Origin: Blakeslea trispora
Taxonomy: Eukaryota; Mucoromycota; Mucoromycetes; Mucorales; Choanephoraceae
Assembly: GCA_025331445.1 (NCBI GenBank)
Contig: JAIWNE010000070.1
Span: 62,001-126,000, forward strand
Direction: 5' to 3'
Length of the DNA: 64,000 bases
Positions 33,519 to 50,883 of this stretch are shown here, piece after piece (the first letter of the stretch is position 1; each line of letters begins with the position of its first letter). The notes under the pieces were generated by a model. The model was not told the DNA's origin. It did not search any database and was given only the letters and a program-made list of their open reading frames with translations. The translations under genes and the position numbers were made by a program.

Positions 33519-34456
33519 ATGGACAACACGACAGAAGAAGAGCATTTTTATGGTAAAGAAAGACAATAAGAAAAAAAAGAGAGAGAAAAGACATGCTTTT
33601 TAATCATGATGTCATACAAGATTCTAGTCAGTACGAATCGAGCTCATCGTCAGGCAGTTCATTACAAACTTGGATCAGTTGGTTTTGCTCATTAACAGGA
33701 CATGAATTTTACTTGGAAATACCCGAAGATTTTATTGAGGACGAGTTCAATTTGACCGGCTTGTCTTCTACCGTTCCGTTCTATACGCAAGCACTCGAAA
33801 TGATTTTGGATATGGAAAGTGGAGAGCTTTTTGACGAGGAAGAAGAAGGTGAAGAAGAAGAAGAGGAAGATACAGAATTGAAAGATGAAGACGATGCGTT
33901 TTGGAGCGAGAAGGACAAAACGCCTAGAAGACTAAAGACACAAGACCAGACTATGATAGAGCATCACGCGTTTATGCTGTATGGTCTGATTCATCAAAGG
34001 TATCTACTCACTCGAGAAGGACTCAAGATGATGGCTGAAAGGTATGCCAATGCACATTTCGGTGTATGTCCTCGATTTTACTGTGAACTATCACCTGTAT
34101 TGCCTGTGGGGTCTTTGGATGAGCCTAATTTGGGGAATGTGCAGCTGTATTGTCCTCGGTGTCTTGACATCTATAAGCCTCCAACTTTAGCTCATCAATC
34201 CATTGATGGTAACTAAGAAATGAAAAGAAGATTAAAAAAAAAAGAGTGAGTCTTTGCTAAAACCTTCTTGTTTTCAGGTTCTCATTTTGGTACTACTTAT
34301 GCTCATCTACTACTTCTTAGTTATCCAGAGCTAAGACCAAGCCCAGCATCCGCATTGTATGAAGCACGAATATTCGGATTCAAAGTGAGCCCTTTATCTA
34401 AATCCGGTCCTTGTAACCAATGGTTACGAATTCGACCCCCTAATGATACTATGTAA
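33519..34456 (+). CDS. Casein kinase II regulatory (beta) subunit
   Basis: Three exons: 33519-33552 (MDNTTEEEHFY), 33591-34208 and 34278-34456, 276 residues. It dimerises through a zinc finger and holds two catalytic alpha subunits in the CK2 tetramer. Hallmarks are SWFCSLTGHEFYLEIPEDFI, EFNLTGL, LYGLIHQRYLLTREGLKMM, the zinc ligands GVCPRFYC and LYCPRCLDIY, then DGSHFGTTYAHLLLL. An acidic run (about residues 96-115, DEEEEGEEEEEEDTELKDED) enlarges the normal acidic loop between helices. Such inserts occur in fungal beta subunits. Confidence 0.96.
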
Positions 34457-34767
34457 ATATAAAATCAACATCTACAGTACTATTCCTTTTCCTTTAATGA
34501 TCCATGACACTCCTTTACTGCAAGTAAAAAAAGAAACACACACACACATACATATACAGTGAGAGAAAGATTTTATTCTTCCCCTTTATGCTTTCACTTT
34601 TTTTTTCTAATGGTTTAATTACATGACATGTATGAGTGAATTTATTGGTATACAAATTGATTTGAGTTGACTATTGTTGTATATGCATGTGTTTGTACAG
34701 ATATGAAATTGACTTGAAGTATATACACATTAGATTTGGTTGATAGATCTTTTTTTAAGAAAACAAA

Positions 34768-41600
<6,833 letters not shown>

Positions 41601-43494
41601 AGCTTTACTACTTTAAGTAAAAACAAGAGAGAAAAAAAAGAGAGAAAAAGAAAAAAAATTAAAATAAAAAACACGTTGAGTAAGCCTATCCCTTTTTTTT
41701 TTGTACGTAGAGAATTACAGTTGTTTCCAACACCAAAGAGCGGCCAATAAAAAAGAGTGGTTTCTTTTAATTACTTCAAAGGGTAAATTGCTTTTCCTTG
41801 AGATTTGAGATTTTCGACTATTCTACTTTATTGAATATGTGTTTTGCTCATTTGAGCACTTTTCAGAAACCTTTATAGGATATTGTACATAGATTGAAGG
41901 TGATTGGGATAAACAGGATTACGGTTTTTGTAATTCATGTGTTTGGCTTCCTGTCTTCAAATTTATTATGCTTGGATTCGATTCTTTCTTATTGATAACT
42001 ATATAATGGTTCTTCATCTCAGCAATACAGCGCTATTTTGGGGACAATTTTCTCTCCAAAAAATACAAGATAACAGATAGTAACAGCACCTCTAGGTATA
42101 GATTTCTTGTGTTATTTATGACTCTCACTACGAACCCATTCATTTTCCACCGCTAAACAGGGATTACATGTTTTAGTAGCAGGCTGATTGGAGGCGACAA
42201 GGGATGACAATGATCTAGAATACTCTTGCGAGATACATTTCAATATATCTGTTCATTCTGCTTCTGTCTAAAAAGCAAACCCACAAAAGCTCACAATCGC
42301 TGAATTGTTTATTTGAGGACACTATGCTTAAATAAGACAGCTCATTTTTCTCTTTCCATTTAGAAACAAAGGCATCGAGAAAAACATTATGATACTGTAT
42401 AGAATGTCTTTTTGGTATCCTCCAAATAGTCTGAATGCCACGGTTAAGTCCTCTTATGTATATGAGCTTTATCATGTGTATTTTTTGAGTTGAAATCAAT
42501 GAAATGGCTTCTTTTTCACTTTTTCAAGCATTGTTTTTTCTTCTTTTAACTCATTTACTTGCAAACAACTCTCTTTCTCATATAAGCAAACCATTAGCAA
42601 ACACAGTTTTGAGAATACTGACAGGATTTATTTGAGGTTTTGAGGTTTCTCTTTGATTCCCAATCTATCCTTTTATTTTTATAACGAGGACTTGCTATGG
42701 TTCGTCAAGAATTTCTTCTTTATTTGCTCACTAAAAAAAACAGTAGAGTTCGAGGAATAAAATTTACCAAACAAATCAACACTTTTTTTCTCGACTGATT
42801 TGTACCATGTATATATGAAAGGCTTGTTTTACCATATTAGGCTTTGACAAAACAATCTCTTTCAAGAACATTAGCCTAATCAGTTTATGGGAATCCAAAA
42901 ATACAATAAGATGAAAGAGGCACATTTTCTTGGTACAAGAAGCTTCAAAACGAGAATCTACTATATTATGAAAGCTTTTGGTGTACTCTTACGAACAGTT
43001 TGTTTGATTTAGAAATGAACACCCCGCTCAGTTACACACTTACATATCATTGTGAAAAAAAAAAAGGATTTTACAGGCCTCACCTACTTCAATACTTGTT
43101 GCATATGTTTGAATGTCGGATATGGTAAAACTCAACTTAAAATCTCTCCCTTAGTACAAAAAATTTATATACATGTATGAAAGTAATAATAGAGTCTATT
43201 TAACATTGCTTTTACTTTCCATCTCAAAGAAGAAACTCAACTCAGAATAAGTCCTTCCCTTGTTGTCTGTCATTTATGTGTCTTGTCCGTAACTTGATCT
43301 ATATGTTTTTCCCAATTTGGCCTATAAAGAAGTGCAATTTGAATAATTATATTTCCGCAATTTGATGCTGTTTTCGCTGTATTTGGAAACATTTGATTGT
43401 GAACACTGGCGATGGCTGTATTTCTAAACTCCTATTTTTATTTCTTTCTTTTCTATTTCTTTCTCTTTTACACCTCACTTCTTCTTTATACAAT
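41601..43494. other. Intergenic between divergent NOT1 and SNX8/Mvp1, no gene seen
   Basis: About 1.9 kb of AT-rich DNA serving two divergent promoters. It has GA runs directly upstream of NOT1 (41615-41660) and a CT-rich leader before 43495. The only longer frame (42215-42499, minus) has no recognisable features. Confidence 0.6.
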
Positions 43495-45877
43495 ATGCTG
43501 CACGAGGACGAAGATCCTCTTGGAAGCTCGATATTCGACGATGTCAACAGCTCCTTGTTAGGCAATACTATGACAACCTCTATCTTTTCTTCACAGTATG
43601 ACGAAGACCCTTGGGGTAGTCATAGTACACCTATTATTCATCAAACAGCTCGGTCTTTTACAGCACCAAACTTGTATATAAACAGTACATCAGATAACGA
43701 TCATCGCTCTGTTATGGGTGGTGGTCGTTACAACGCAAACACCGTACTTTGTAGGTTGTTTTGAAAGAATCATCAAATACATTACTAATTTGATTTTTTT
43801 TATTATGTTTTTAAAAGCCGGTGTTCGATTGCCTGAATTGTACGAACAGCTGTTTGCTCAATACCAACGTTCTGGAAGAGTATCTTTATCCAGCCTCAAT
43901 GCTATCTTATTGAAGGGCAAAGTATCAGCTAATCAGATCGAAATGGTAAGCAGCAAAGCACCGCATTCCATTCTTCCCATTCTCTCTTTTTCTCTTCAGC
44001 GCATCTTACATCCACATAGATTATGCAAATTGTCGTACCAAACGGCGATTCCTATGTAACTCAGACTGAATTTGACACTGCTCTTGCTTTACTTGCATGT
44101 GCACAAAACAAACTGGATATTTCATTGGAAAGCTTACATGACAATAGAAACTGTAAGTTCTTTCTTTAGTATTGTTTACGTCTATCGATGTCGATTGGTT
44201 TTTTCTTTTTTGCTAAAGACATAAATTCTCTTTTATTTTCTAAGTTTTGCCAGAACCAGTGATTTACCAAGATACCAAGGAAATCAAATCCCCCCTTAAG
44301 CCAGCAGATGAAAACCCAATTGCTCCAGAGCCTAATACAAAACACAATCATCAACATCATTCGCCTACCATGACAAAAGCAGCATACCCAGGCATGAAGT
44401 CTCCCAAAGAATCGTTGCAGGACAAACACGACCAGCAATCAACAACAGAAAGAAGCAGACGCCTTTCATCAATAGATACTCGTCATTGGTTTGAAAACAT
44501 AGAGGAGGTTACAGTTACAGTAGCACCCGAACGAGAAGGATTTATTTTTAAACATGTTAACTATATTGTCACGAATGAAAAAAGATCGTCTATTGTTTTA
44601 AGAAGATACAGCGACTTTTGGTGGTTGTTGGAAGTCTTATTGAGACGTTATCCTTTTCGTGCTCTGCCTAACTTACCACCCAAGAAGCTGGGCGGAAGTA
44701 AGTATTGGCGATATTCTCAATCAATCAAAAACAGAATGCTAATACTATTCTTGTAGGGGATACAGCATTCCTTGAGAAGCGACGCAAAGGATTATCAAGA
44801 TTTATCAATGCGATCATTCGGCACCCTGTACTACGCCATGACGAGATTGTTGCATGTTTCTTAACCGAGCCATCTGAGTTATCTGCCTGGAGAAAGCAAA
44901 ATCCTCCCAATTTGGATGAAGAGTTTCGACGAAAACATCATCCAATTCGCGAACTTGACTCAATGACGCCAACCAACTTGGAAGAACAGATGCAGAAAGC
45001 ACGAAAGCGAGTCACTGCAGGCATCAACCATTATGTCAACCTTTGCTTTATCATGGAACGCATGATTCGTCGTATGCATGGCCAAGCAACTGATTTTTCT
45101 CGTTACTCAATTGCTCTCAAGTAAGTCAAAGTTTATCATTTTAGGAAATTACTTGGACAATAAACTTTTTTTTTCTTTTAGTTCTTTAGCCGAAGCTGAA
45201 TTACGATACCACGCTGGAGAATGTAGAAATTGTCAGTATGTGGTGAGAGGTTATGAGACTGTGGCTAAGCATATGCAAGCGGAAAGCAGTTTGCTAGAAG
45301 ATCAAGTGGGAAATGCAACAGACGGAACACTCGAAAATCTGAAGCAATTCAGAGATTTACTTGTCTCTTTTAGAGTAAGCTTATATTCTGCTCAGATAGA
45401 AAAGAGCAATGAGATTGATGGATTTTTTCTTATCAAAAAACAATAGGATTTGGATGAGCGTAGAGCAAGATTGTCCAACAACCAAACAGATGCTATTTCA
45501 AAGCGAATTCAAGCTAATAGAAGTAAATTGCATCAAAATAAAGGAGTGCCTGGTATGGAAGTAGAAACACAAAAGCTAGAAGAATCAGTTCGATCAGTAA
45601 GTGTGAATCAATACAATTTTTTCTTTTGTTTACTCATCTTTTCTTTATTCTGTAGGATGAGAAAGAATTGGCTTTTCAACAAGACAGAGAAGTGTTTATT
45701 CGCTATAGTTTATGGTCTGAATTAATCTATTTGCACAAACAGCAAGCTTTTGTATCCACTCTGTACCAAAATTTTACTAAAAGTGCTATCCATTTCTCAA
45801 AGTTAAGAGCTAATAACTGGCAGGATCTTGAAGAGCCTGCTTTCAACATGCCCTCTGATATCGCATCTTTTGAATAA
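43495..45877 (+). CDS. Sorting nexin SNX8/Mvp1 family (PX-BAR)
   Basis: Eight exons: 43495-43750, 43818-43945, 44020-44152, 44245-44697, 44757-45120, 45182-45374, 45447-45596 and 45656-45877, 632 residues. The N-terminus has an EH-like segment ([18 protein letters not shown] ... IEMIMQIVVP). The PX domain starts near residue 240 ([20 protein letters not shown], with [18 protein letters not shown] and the PxxPPKK loop [12 protein letters not shown]). The C-terminal helical region carries Mvp1-type motifs ([26 protein letters not shown]). Mvp1 binds PI3P on endosomes and drives retromer-independent tubule recycling. The PX basic residues needed for PI3P (RRYSDF; PPKK) are intact. Confidence 0.92.
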
Positions 45878-46182
45878 TGGTGCAAGCCTTATCCCCTCCA
45901 TCTCTTTTTTTTTTCTTTATTATTTTATTTTATTTTGTAAATACATTACATTTTCTGTACCAATAAAACAAAAGAAAAAAAAAAGAGAAAAAAGGGTCTT
46001 GAATGAAAGACCTTAAATATGCCTTATGAAGAAGAATTTTCCGAGAGGAGGTAAAATGTAAAGTTGGTTATTTGATGATGTGGCAATAGAATACACTTTA
46101 TTTCTATTCATTACTTTTGCTGATCGCTTTTTTTCTATCTTTGTTATTATCGTTTGCCTTTAGTACTCAAAGTATATATTTG

Positions 46183-47010
46183 ATGTCGAAAAAGCCTTTG
46201 CCAGCAGAAGCTGTACAAGTATCAAAACCGCAACCTGCTCTCCTTGCCCCTTCTATAACTATAACAGATTCCTCATACACACTTTATCCCTCTTCTTCTT
46301 CTTTGGTTACATGTTTCGATCTTCAACATAACGACACAAGCAAACCCCAAATCACGGCTTCACCAGAGTCTATGTTATTGTCCAAAGCGAGTGATTCATT
46401 GATCCAAACACAATCTCAGGAAATTGAAGGGATGCGTAAAGACTTGATGAAACTCAATCAAAAATACGTCCTGCAGATTGAACGCACACAAACAGCTGAA
46501 CAAGCTCATCATCAAATGGAAGCTGAGCTAGAAGATCTGTCACTTAGGTTGTTTGAGCAAGCTAATGGGATGGTATCAGAAGAGAGAAAGAAACGATTTG
46601 ATGCAGAGAGAAGAGTAACTCAACTGGAAAGCAAATTGGTAACTACCATTAGAGAACTTGCACAAGTGAAAGCACAGTTAAAAGAATTGAGAGCACGGCT
46701 CGAACCACAGGGAATTGAAGATGAAGTAATGCTAAGAAATACGAAGCCTTCTTTTATTATGCCCTGTACTTCTATCACTAAAGATATACTTCCTCATCAT
46801 TTGGATAATCTTTGTACCATCGATCAAAAGCCTATTGCCTCCAAAAACTTTTTGGCACTAGCATCCACTGCTCCTAGCAATTCATTGCAAAAGCTGGTTT
46901 TCGGAAAATATCTGTCGATAAAAAGAAAAAACATGTATTCAAAAGAAAAAAATAAATTCAGTTCTCATATAAAATACACTAATGAAATTGATGAACAAGA
47001 AATCCTATAA
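46183..47010 (+). CDS. Sec2-type Rab guanine nucleotide exchange factor (coiled coil)
   Basis: A single-exon frame of 275 residues starting MSKKPLPAEAVQVSKP. Residues about 75-185 form an uninterrupted coiled coil whose core ELEDLSLRLFEQANGMVSEE followed by RKKRFDAERRVTQLE matches the Sec2p/Rabin8 GEF domain pattern 'LTxxLFEEANxMV'. Sec2 activates Sec4/Rab8 on post-Golgi vesicles for exocytosis. The tail is short (about 90 residues after the coil) compared with yeast Sec2, so exocyst- or Ypt32-binding parts may be lacking. The open frame extends upstream to 46117 without another ATG. It begins 305 nt after the SNX8 stop. Confidence 0.75.
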   Translation: MSKKPLPAEAVQVSKPQPALLAPSITITDSSYTLYPSSSSLVTCFDLQHNDTSKPQITASPESMLLSKASDSLIQTQSQEIEGMRKDLMKLNQKYVLQIERTQTAEQAHHQMEAELEDLSLRLFEQANGMVSEERKKRFDAERRVTQLESKLVTTIRELAQVKAQLKELRARLEPQGIEDEVMLRNTKPSFIMPCTSITKDILPHHLDNLCTIDQKPIASKNFLALASTAPSNSLQKLVFGKYLSIKRKNMYSKEKNKFSSHIKYTNEIDEQEIL

Positions 47011-48393
47011 TTTGGTACAGGAGTTATTAAAATTCGCCTCATTGCATATTGACATAAACGCTGAAAACTCACATGTATCAAATCGGTGACATTTTTAAGC
47101 TCAGTCTCTCTCTTGTTGTAACTTTGTGATATCATTTTCCTTTGTTTTGGGGATTAGAGGCGCCTCTCTTGTTTTTTTTCGGATTTGACAAACCGCTTAT
47201 TGTGTCTATAATAATCCATTCTATCTTCTTAAACCGAAATCGCAATTGTCGGTTTTTTCTTTTCAAAAGAATGAACAACCAAATCCATTTTGTATTAAAT
47301 TATCTAGTGAAACTTTAAATATTGACTTTAAACGTGCCTTCTAATTCAACAATACAATCATTGTACTAGCTACTATATTCGTACTCAACTAAAGCATTGT
47401 GTAGCAATATTTAATGTCTGAGCATCAAGTTTAGCTGTCAAAATAAAGACCTACTATAAAAAAAAATTGCGCTCTTGAATGATTATGTAACTGAGTCAAT
47501 GATTCCAAAACAACGATCATATAGCAATCAACTAACAAAGACAAGCATTTACTTGTTTCTTTCCAGCAGAAGCAAAGAAAATAAAAAGAAATAAGAATTG
47601 CTCTTCTAGAGCTATTTTTCTTCTCATGCAGGCCTCCGAAGATCTCCCAAATTTAGTTAACCATCAGACAAAAAAAGAAGAATTGGAAAACAAACATGTT
47701 TAGGATGTTTTAAAGTTTGCAGGTATTTTAGCTTAGACGAAGAGAAAAGGATAAAGACACGTTTATTGTGAAAGAAATAAACGTATATTTTTGTTCTGCA
47801 GCACTTTGATTCAGCGAACATGATAAAAAGAAATCTGACTAAAATGACGAGTACTTGTAATGCACTTTTTCTCAATAAGAATAAGGCAAGTAGCCATTAC
47901 AGAAGCTGCAATAACGCATTCAAGAGAAGCCATGAGTGACCCGAAAGACATTCTGTAAACGAGAACAGAGCAGAGTTCAATGTATTGATTTAACTCTCTT
48001 AGAGAGCTTTCCTAAAAAAAAAGAAGAGGTGTAGATAAACTTTTAGCTTACTGAGCACTAGTTCTTTTTACTTTTATTTTTAGTAAAGTTTGGCATTATA
48101 ATCTATAGAGTGGTACTTTTGAGTGATATGCTCTCAAGGAACAAGTCAAATTGCAATGATAGAGCATTTTTATCCCCTTCGTTCTTAACAATCTACTATA
48201 AATATGTTGCTTTAGTAGCTACTAAAGTTAGATAAATAGCAAAAAGAAAAACAAGATATCTCAAATATTCTGTACATAGCAAATGCATGAATGTTTCTTC
48301 TTCATGCGAATGGTTTATTTGAGCTAAAAAAAATAAAAAAATAGAAAAAAATTCATGTGCTGTTGTGTATCCATAATAATCTTTTCTGAAAAT
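47011..48393. other. Intergenic between convergent genes, no gene seen
   Basis: About 1.4 kb of AT-rich sequence with stops in all frames and no repeat or RNA gene I can identify. Confidence 0.6.
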
Positions 48394-50115
48394 TCACGCG
48401 ATTCGAATTGATCTTGTAGTTATACTAGAACGACTACTTGATTCACAGGAACCAGACCTGGGTCGAGAATGATCATGGCGAAGGATATTAGAGGTAATTG
48501 ATTCTTTGAGCAACAAGAATTGTTTTGATATTTGTTTGATGGGAGCATCTAATGAATGTGGTATACTTTCTTCTGTGTAATAGGATGAGGGTATCGATTT
48601 GGAATAACAGCTAGAGACGTCTTGATGATCAATGGCTAGCTCTTGCTGTGAGCCAGATTTCTTGACCAAGTTGACAAACTTCTTGAGAGGATTACGCCTT
48701 TTTTTCTTCTTTTTCTGAAGAGTGTCTTCAGGTGCAACAATATTTGATTTACTGATATAATCAAAATCAGTGGATGCTTTTATGGAGAGACGGCAGGCAT
48801 TTATAATAGGGATTGGCTGAACCAAGCTTTCCTGAGATAGACTGCTACTACGGTATCGTGGCATAAATCGCTCTTGCCCTGGTATAGGTAGTGCCTTTAC
48901 TTCTGCTAAAGAAGAGCTACGTTGAGGTGGGATCAAGACAACAGATTCCAATGTGCTTGATTTAGGAAGAGGTGTAGGTCTAAAGGGCAGCTCCTTTTGA
49001 TTCTCTTGTATTTCTGGATCCATTGAATATAGTTTGGGTTGAGGAGTTTTTGGACTCTTTGTTGGGCGACTTAATGTTGAAAATGATTGAGACGCTTGGT
49101 TCTTGGCATCAATCATGTTTTGTCGAGCAGAAAGCGCCAACTTTTGAAGGACACTTGATTTTGGTTCTTGACTTGTGGTTGAGTCAGCCTTTTGTTTTGA
49201 AGTAGGCTTCTCTTTGGCCTTGTTCTTGTTATTCTTGCTTTTGATCTTGGCCTTCACTTTTTTGCTTTTATTTTTATTCTTACTGCCCTTGTTGGTTTCA
49301 AAGCCTTGATCTTCTTTTATTTCATAAGCATTGAAGACGTTATGCAATGAAGTAGAGCTATTGTTGGTCTCAATTTTACCATTCTCGCTAAAGAATTCAT
49401 AACGCTTAGGGCTCGGGAGGGAGAGATCGACATCAAAATCCATGTCAAACAGGTTCATCAGTTCACTAGCCAAAGTGATGGTTGACACATCGTTTGTAAC
49501 ATCTTGTTTGGAATCTTGTCTTCGTGAGATACTAGTAGCTTTCACACTTGGTCGGCGAGATGACTGACTGGCTGGCCAAACCCGATTAACTCGAATATGG
49601 CCAGGTTCAAGAGACCATAGCTCTTCATCAAATTCACTTTCATGACTACAAACTGACTCCAGCGATCTAATGTTTGGATCTGAAGTACAGAAAAGAGAGC
49701 CATAAAAGTCATTGTCATCTTCATTGTCTGAAAAGGAGACGACAGAATTAGGCGAGGTACATTCGCTCAGTTGCTGTTGGCGTTGTTGTTGACGTTGCTG
49801 TTGGCTGTGTTCATCTACATTTGGCTTTGACATCTGAATGATTTGAAGATAATGTTGCACAATGGCCTCGATTTTACTCTGTGTCATGGATTCAAACGAC
49901 TCTGGCCTGAAGAACTCCCAGCGCACCATACCCTCCAAAGCTTCAGCAGGTGTCCTTAGATAGATCTGATGAGATAAATTCTTGATGAGAGCTGTTCTCC
50001 TTAATGTTGTGTTATTAGGTGAAGTGAAGGTGATCAATGCTAATTTGTAGTTTGAAATGGCTGCCAATCTTGTTTCATAGTAATTAGCTGCTACTGTATT
50101 GATGTGACATGTCAT
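48394..50115 (-). CDS. Large disordered protein of unknown function (573 residues, no introns)
   Basis: One long frame. The first about 95 residues look folded: MTCHINTVAANYYETRLAAI, RRTALIKNLSHQIYLR, PAEALEGMVRWEFFRPESFE. They might be a helical regulatory domain. The rest is low-complexity: a QQQRQQQRQQQ run, acidic patches, a long Lys/Asn block (KNKNKSKKVKAKIKSKNNKN) and Ser-rich regions with basic RxxS-type sites that could be phosphorylated. A second basic block (KKKKKRRNPLKKFVNLVKKS) resembles a membrane- or nucleus-targeting patch. I do not recognise the family. Lack of introns in so long a gene is unusual for this window. Confidence 0.75.
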   Translation of the reverse strand: MTCHINTVAANYYETRLAAISNYKLALITFTSPNNTTLRRTALIKNLSHQIYLRTPAEALEGMVRWEFFRPESFESMTQSKIEAIVQHYLQIIQMSKPNVDEHSQQQRQQQRQQQLSECTSPNSVVSFSDNEDDNDFYGSLFCTSDPNIRSLESVCSHESEFDEELWSLEPGHIRVNRVWPASQSSRRPSVKATSISRRQDSKQDVTNDVSTITLASELMNLFDMDFDVDLSLPSPKRYEFFSENGKIETNNSSTSLHNVFNAYEIKEDQGFETNKGSKNKNKSKKVKAKIKSKNNKNKAKEKPTSKQKADSTTSQEPKSSVLQKLALSARQNMIDAKNQASQSFSTLSRPTKSPKTPQPKLYSMDPEIQENQKELPFRPTPLPKSSTLESVVLIPPQRSSSLAEVKALPIPGQERFMPRYRSSSLSQESLVQPIPIINACRLSIKASTDFDYISKSNIVAPEDTLQKKKKKRRNPLKKFVNLVKKSGSQQELAIDHQDVSSCYSKSIPSSYYTEESIPHSLDAPIKQISKQFLLLKESITSNILRHDHSRPRSGSCESSSRSSITTRSIRIA

Positions 50116-50325
50116 GATTGAATAAATAAATAAAAGAAAAGAGAAAGAAAAAAAAACGAATCGGGTTTTCAGTTATGAAATGACAATGGTTTTTTGTATT
50201 TAAATGTAACCCAGCTAAAAGACTCGAACGGAAGTCGTGATTGCTGTCTATTTGTGGAGAAAAGGAAAATGGCATTGTCAACCTTATCTTGATCCTTTTT
50301 TTTTCATTACCTGCTTATCGAAGGA

Positions 50326-50347
50326 TACACACACACACACACACACA
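50326..50347. repeat. CA dinucleotide microsatellite
   Basis: About eleven CA units, followed by more CA-rich sequence to 50374, in the spacer between the 573-residue protein gene and NELF-C/D. Confidence 0.85.
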
Positions 50348-50883
50348 TGTCTATCTAAATACACACACGCACATACGGTTGATTTTTTTTAAGGTTTAAT
50401 TATTGAGTACATTACAAAAAGTAACACAAATTGTACATCTGTGCTTGGAATCTCTTTTTTTCTTGTGCTACCGATAGATTTAATTTAGCAGTTCACATAG
50501 CAAAAAAAAATATAGAATCAATCTATGCATCTAGCCTAAATAGCTCCTTTTATCTAATAAGGCGAAAAAACTCGAGAAAGAAAGAATGAGAGCGAGAGCG
50601 AGAAAAAGAGAGAGAGAAAAAGTCAAACAAATGTCACGATCAATTACTTTACTTTTTGTTACATCTTGAATTGATGAAATTGAGACTTTTCTAACACAAA
50701 GATTATTTCGTCAATATAGTCTGATAAATTACAATTTTTAAACTAAATTTAAATACGCTGTCAACTCGTTTCACATAATTGGCACGGGCCTTGATGATTT
50801 CAGAAGCTTTCATATATGCCCTTTTGATCCTGAAATATTCAGACAGAATGAAGATAGGTTACAGCAATATGAAATAGACTTTA

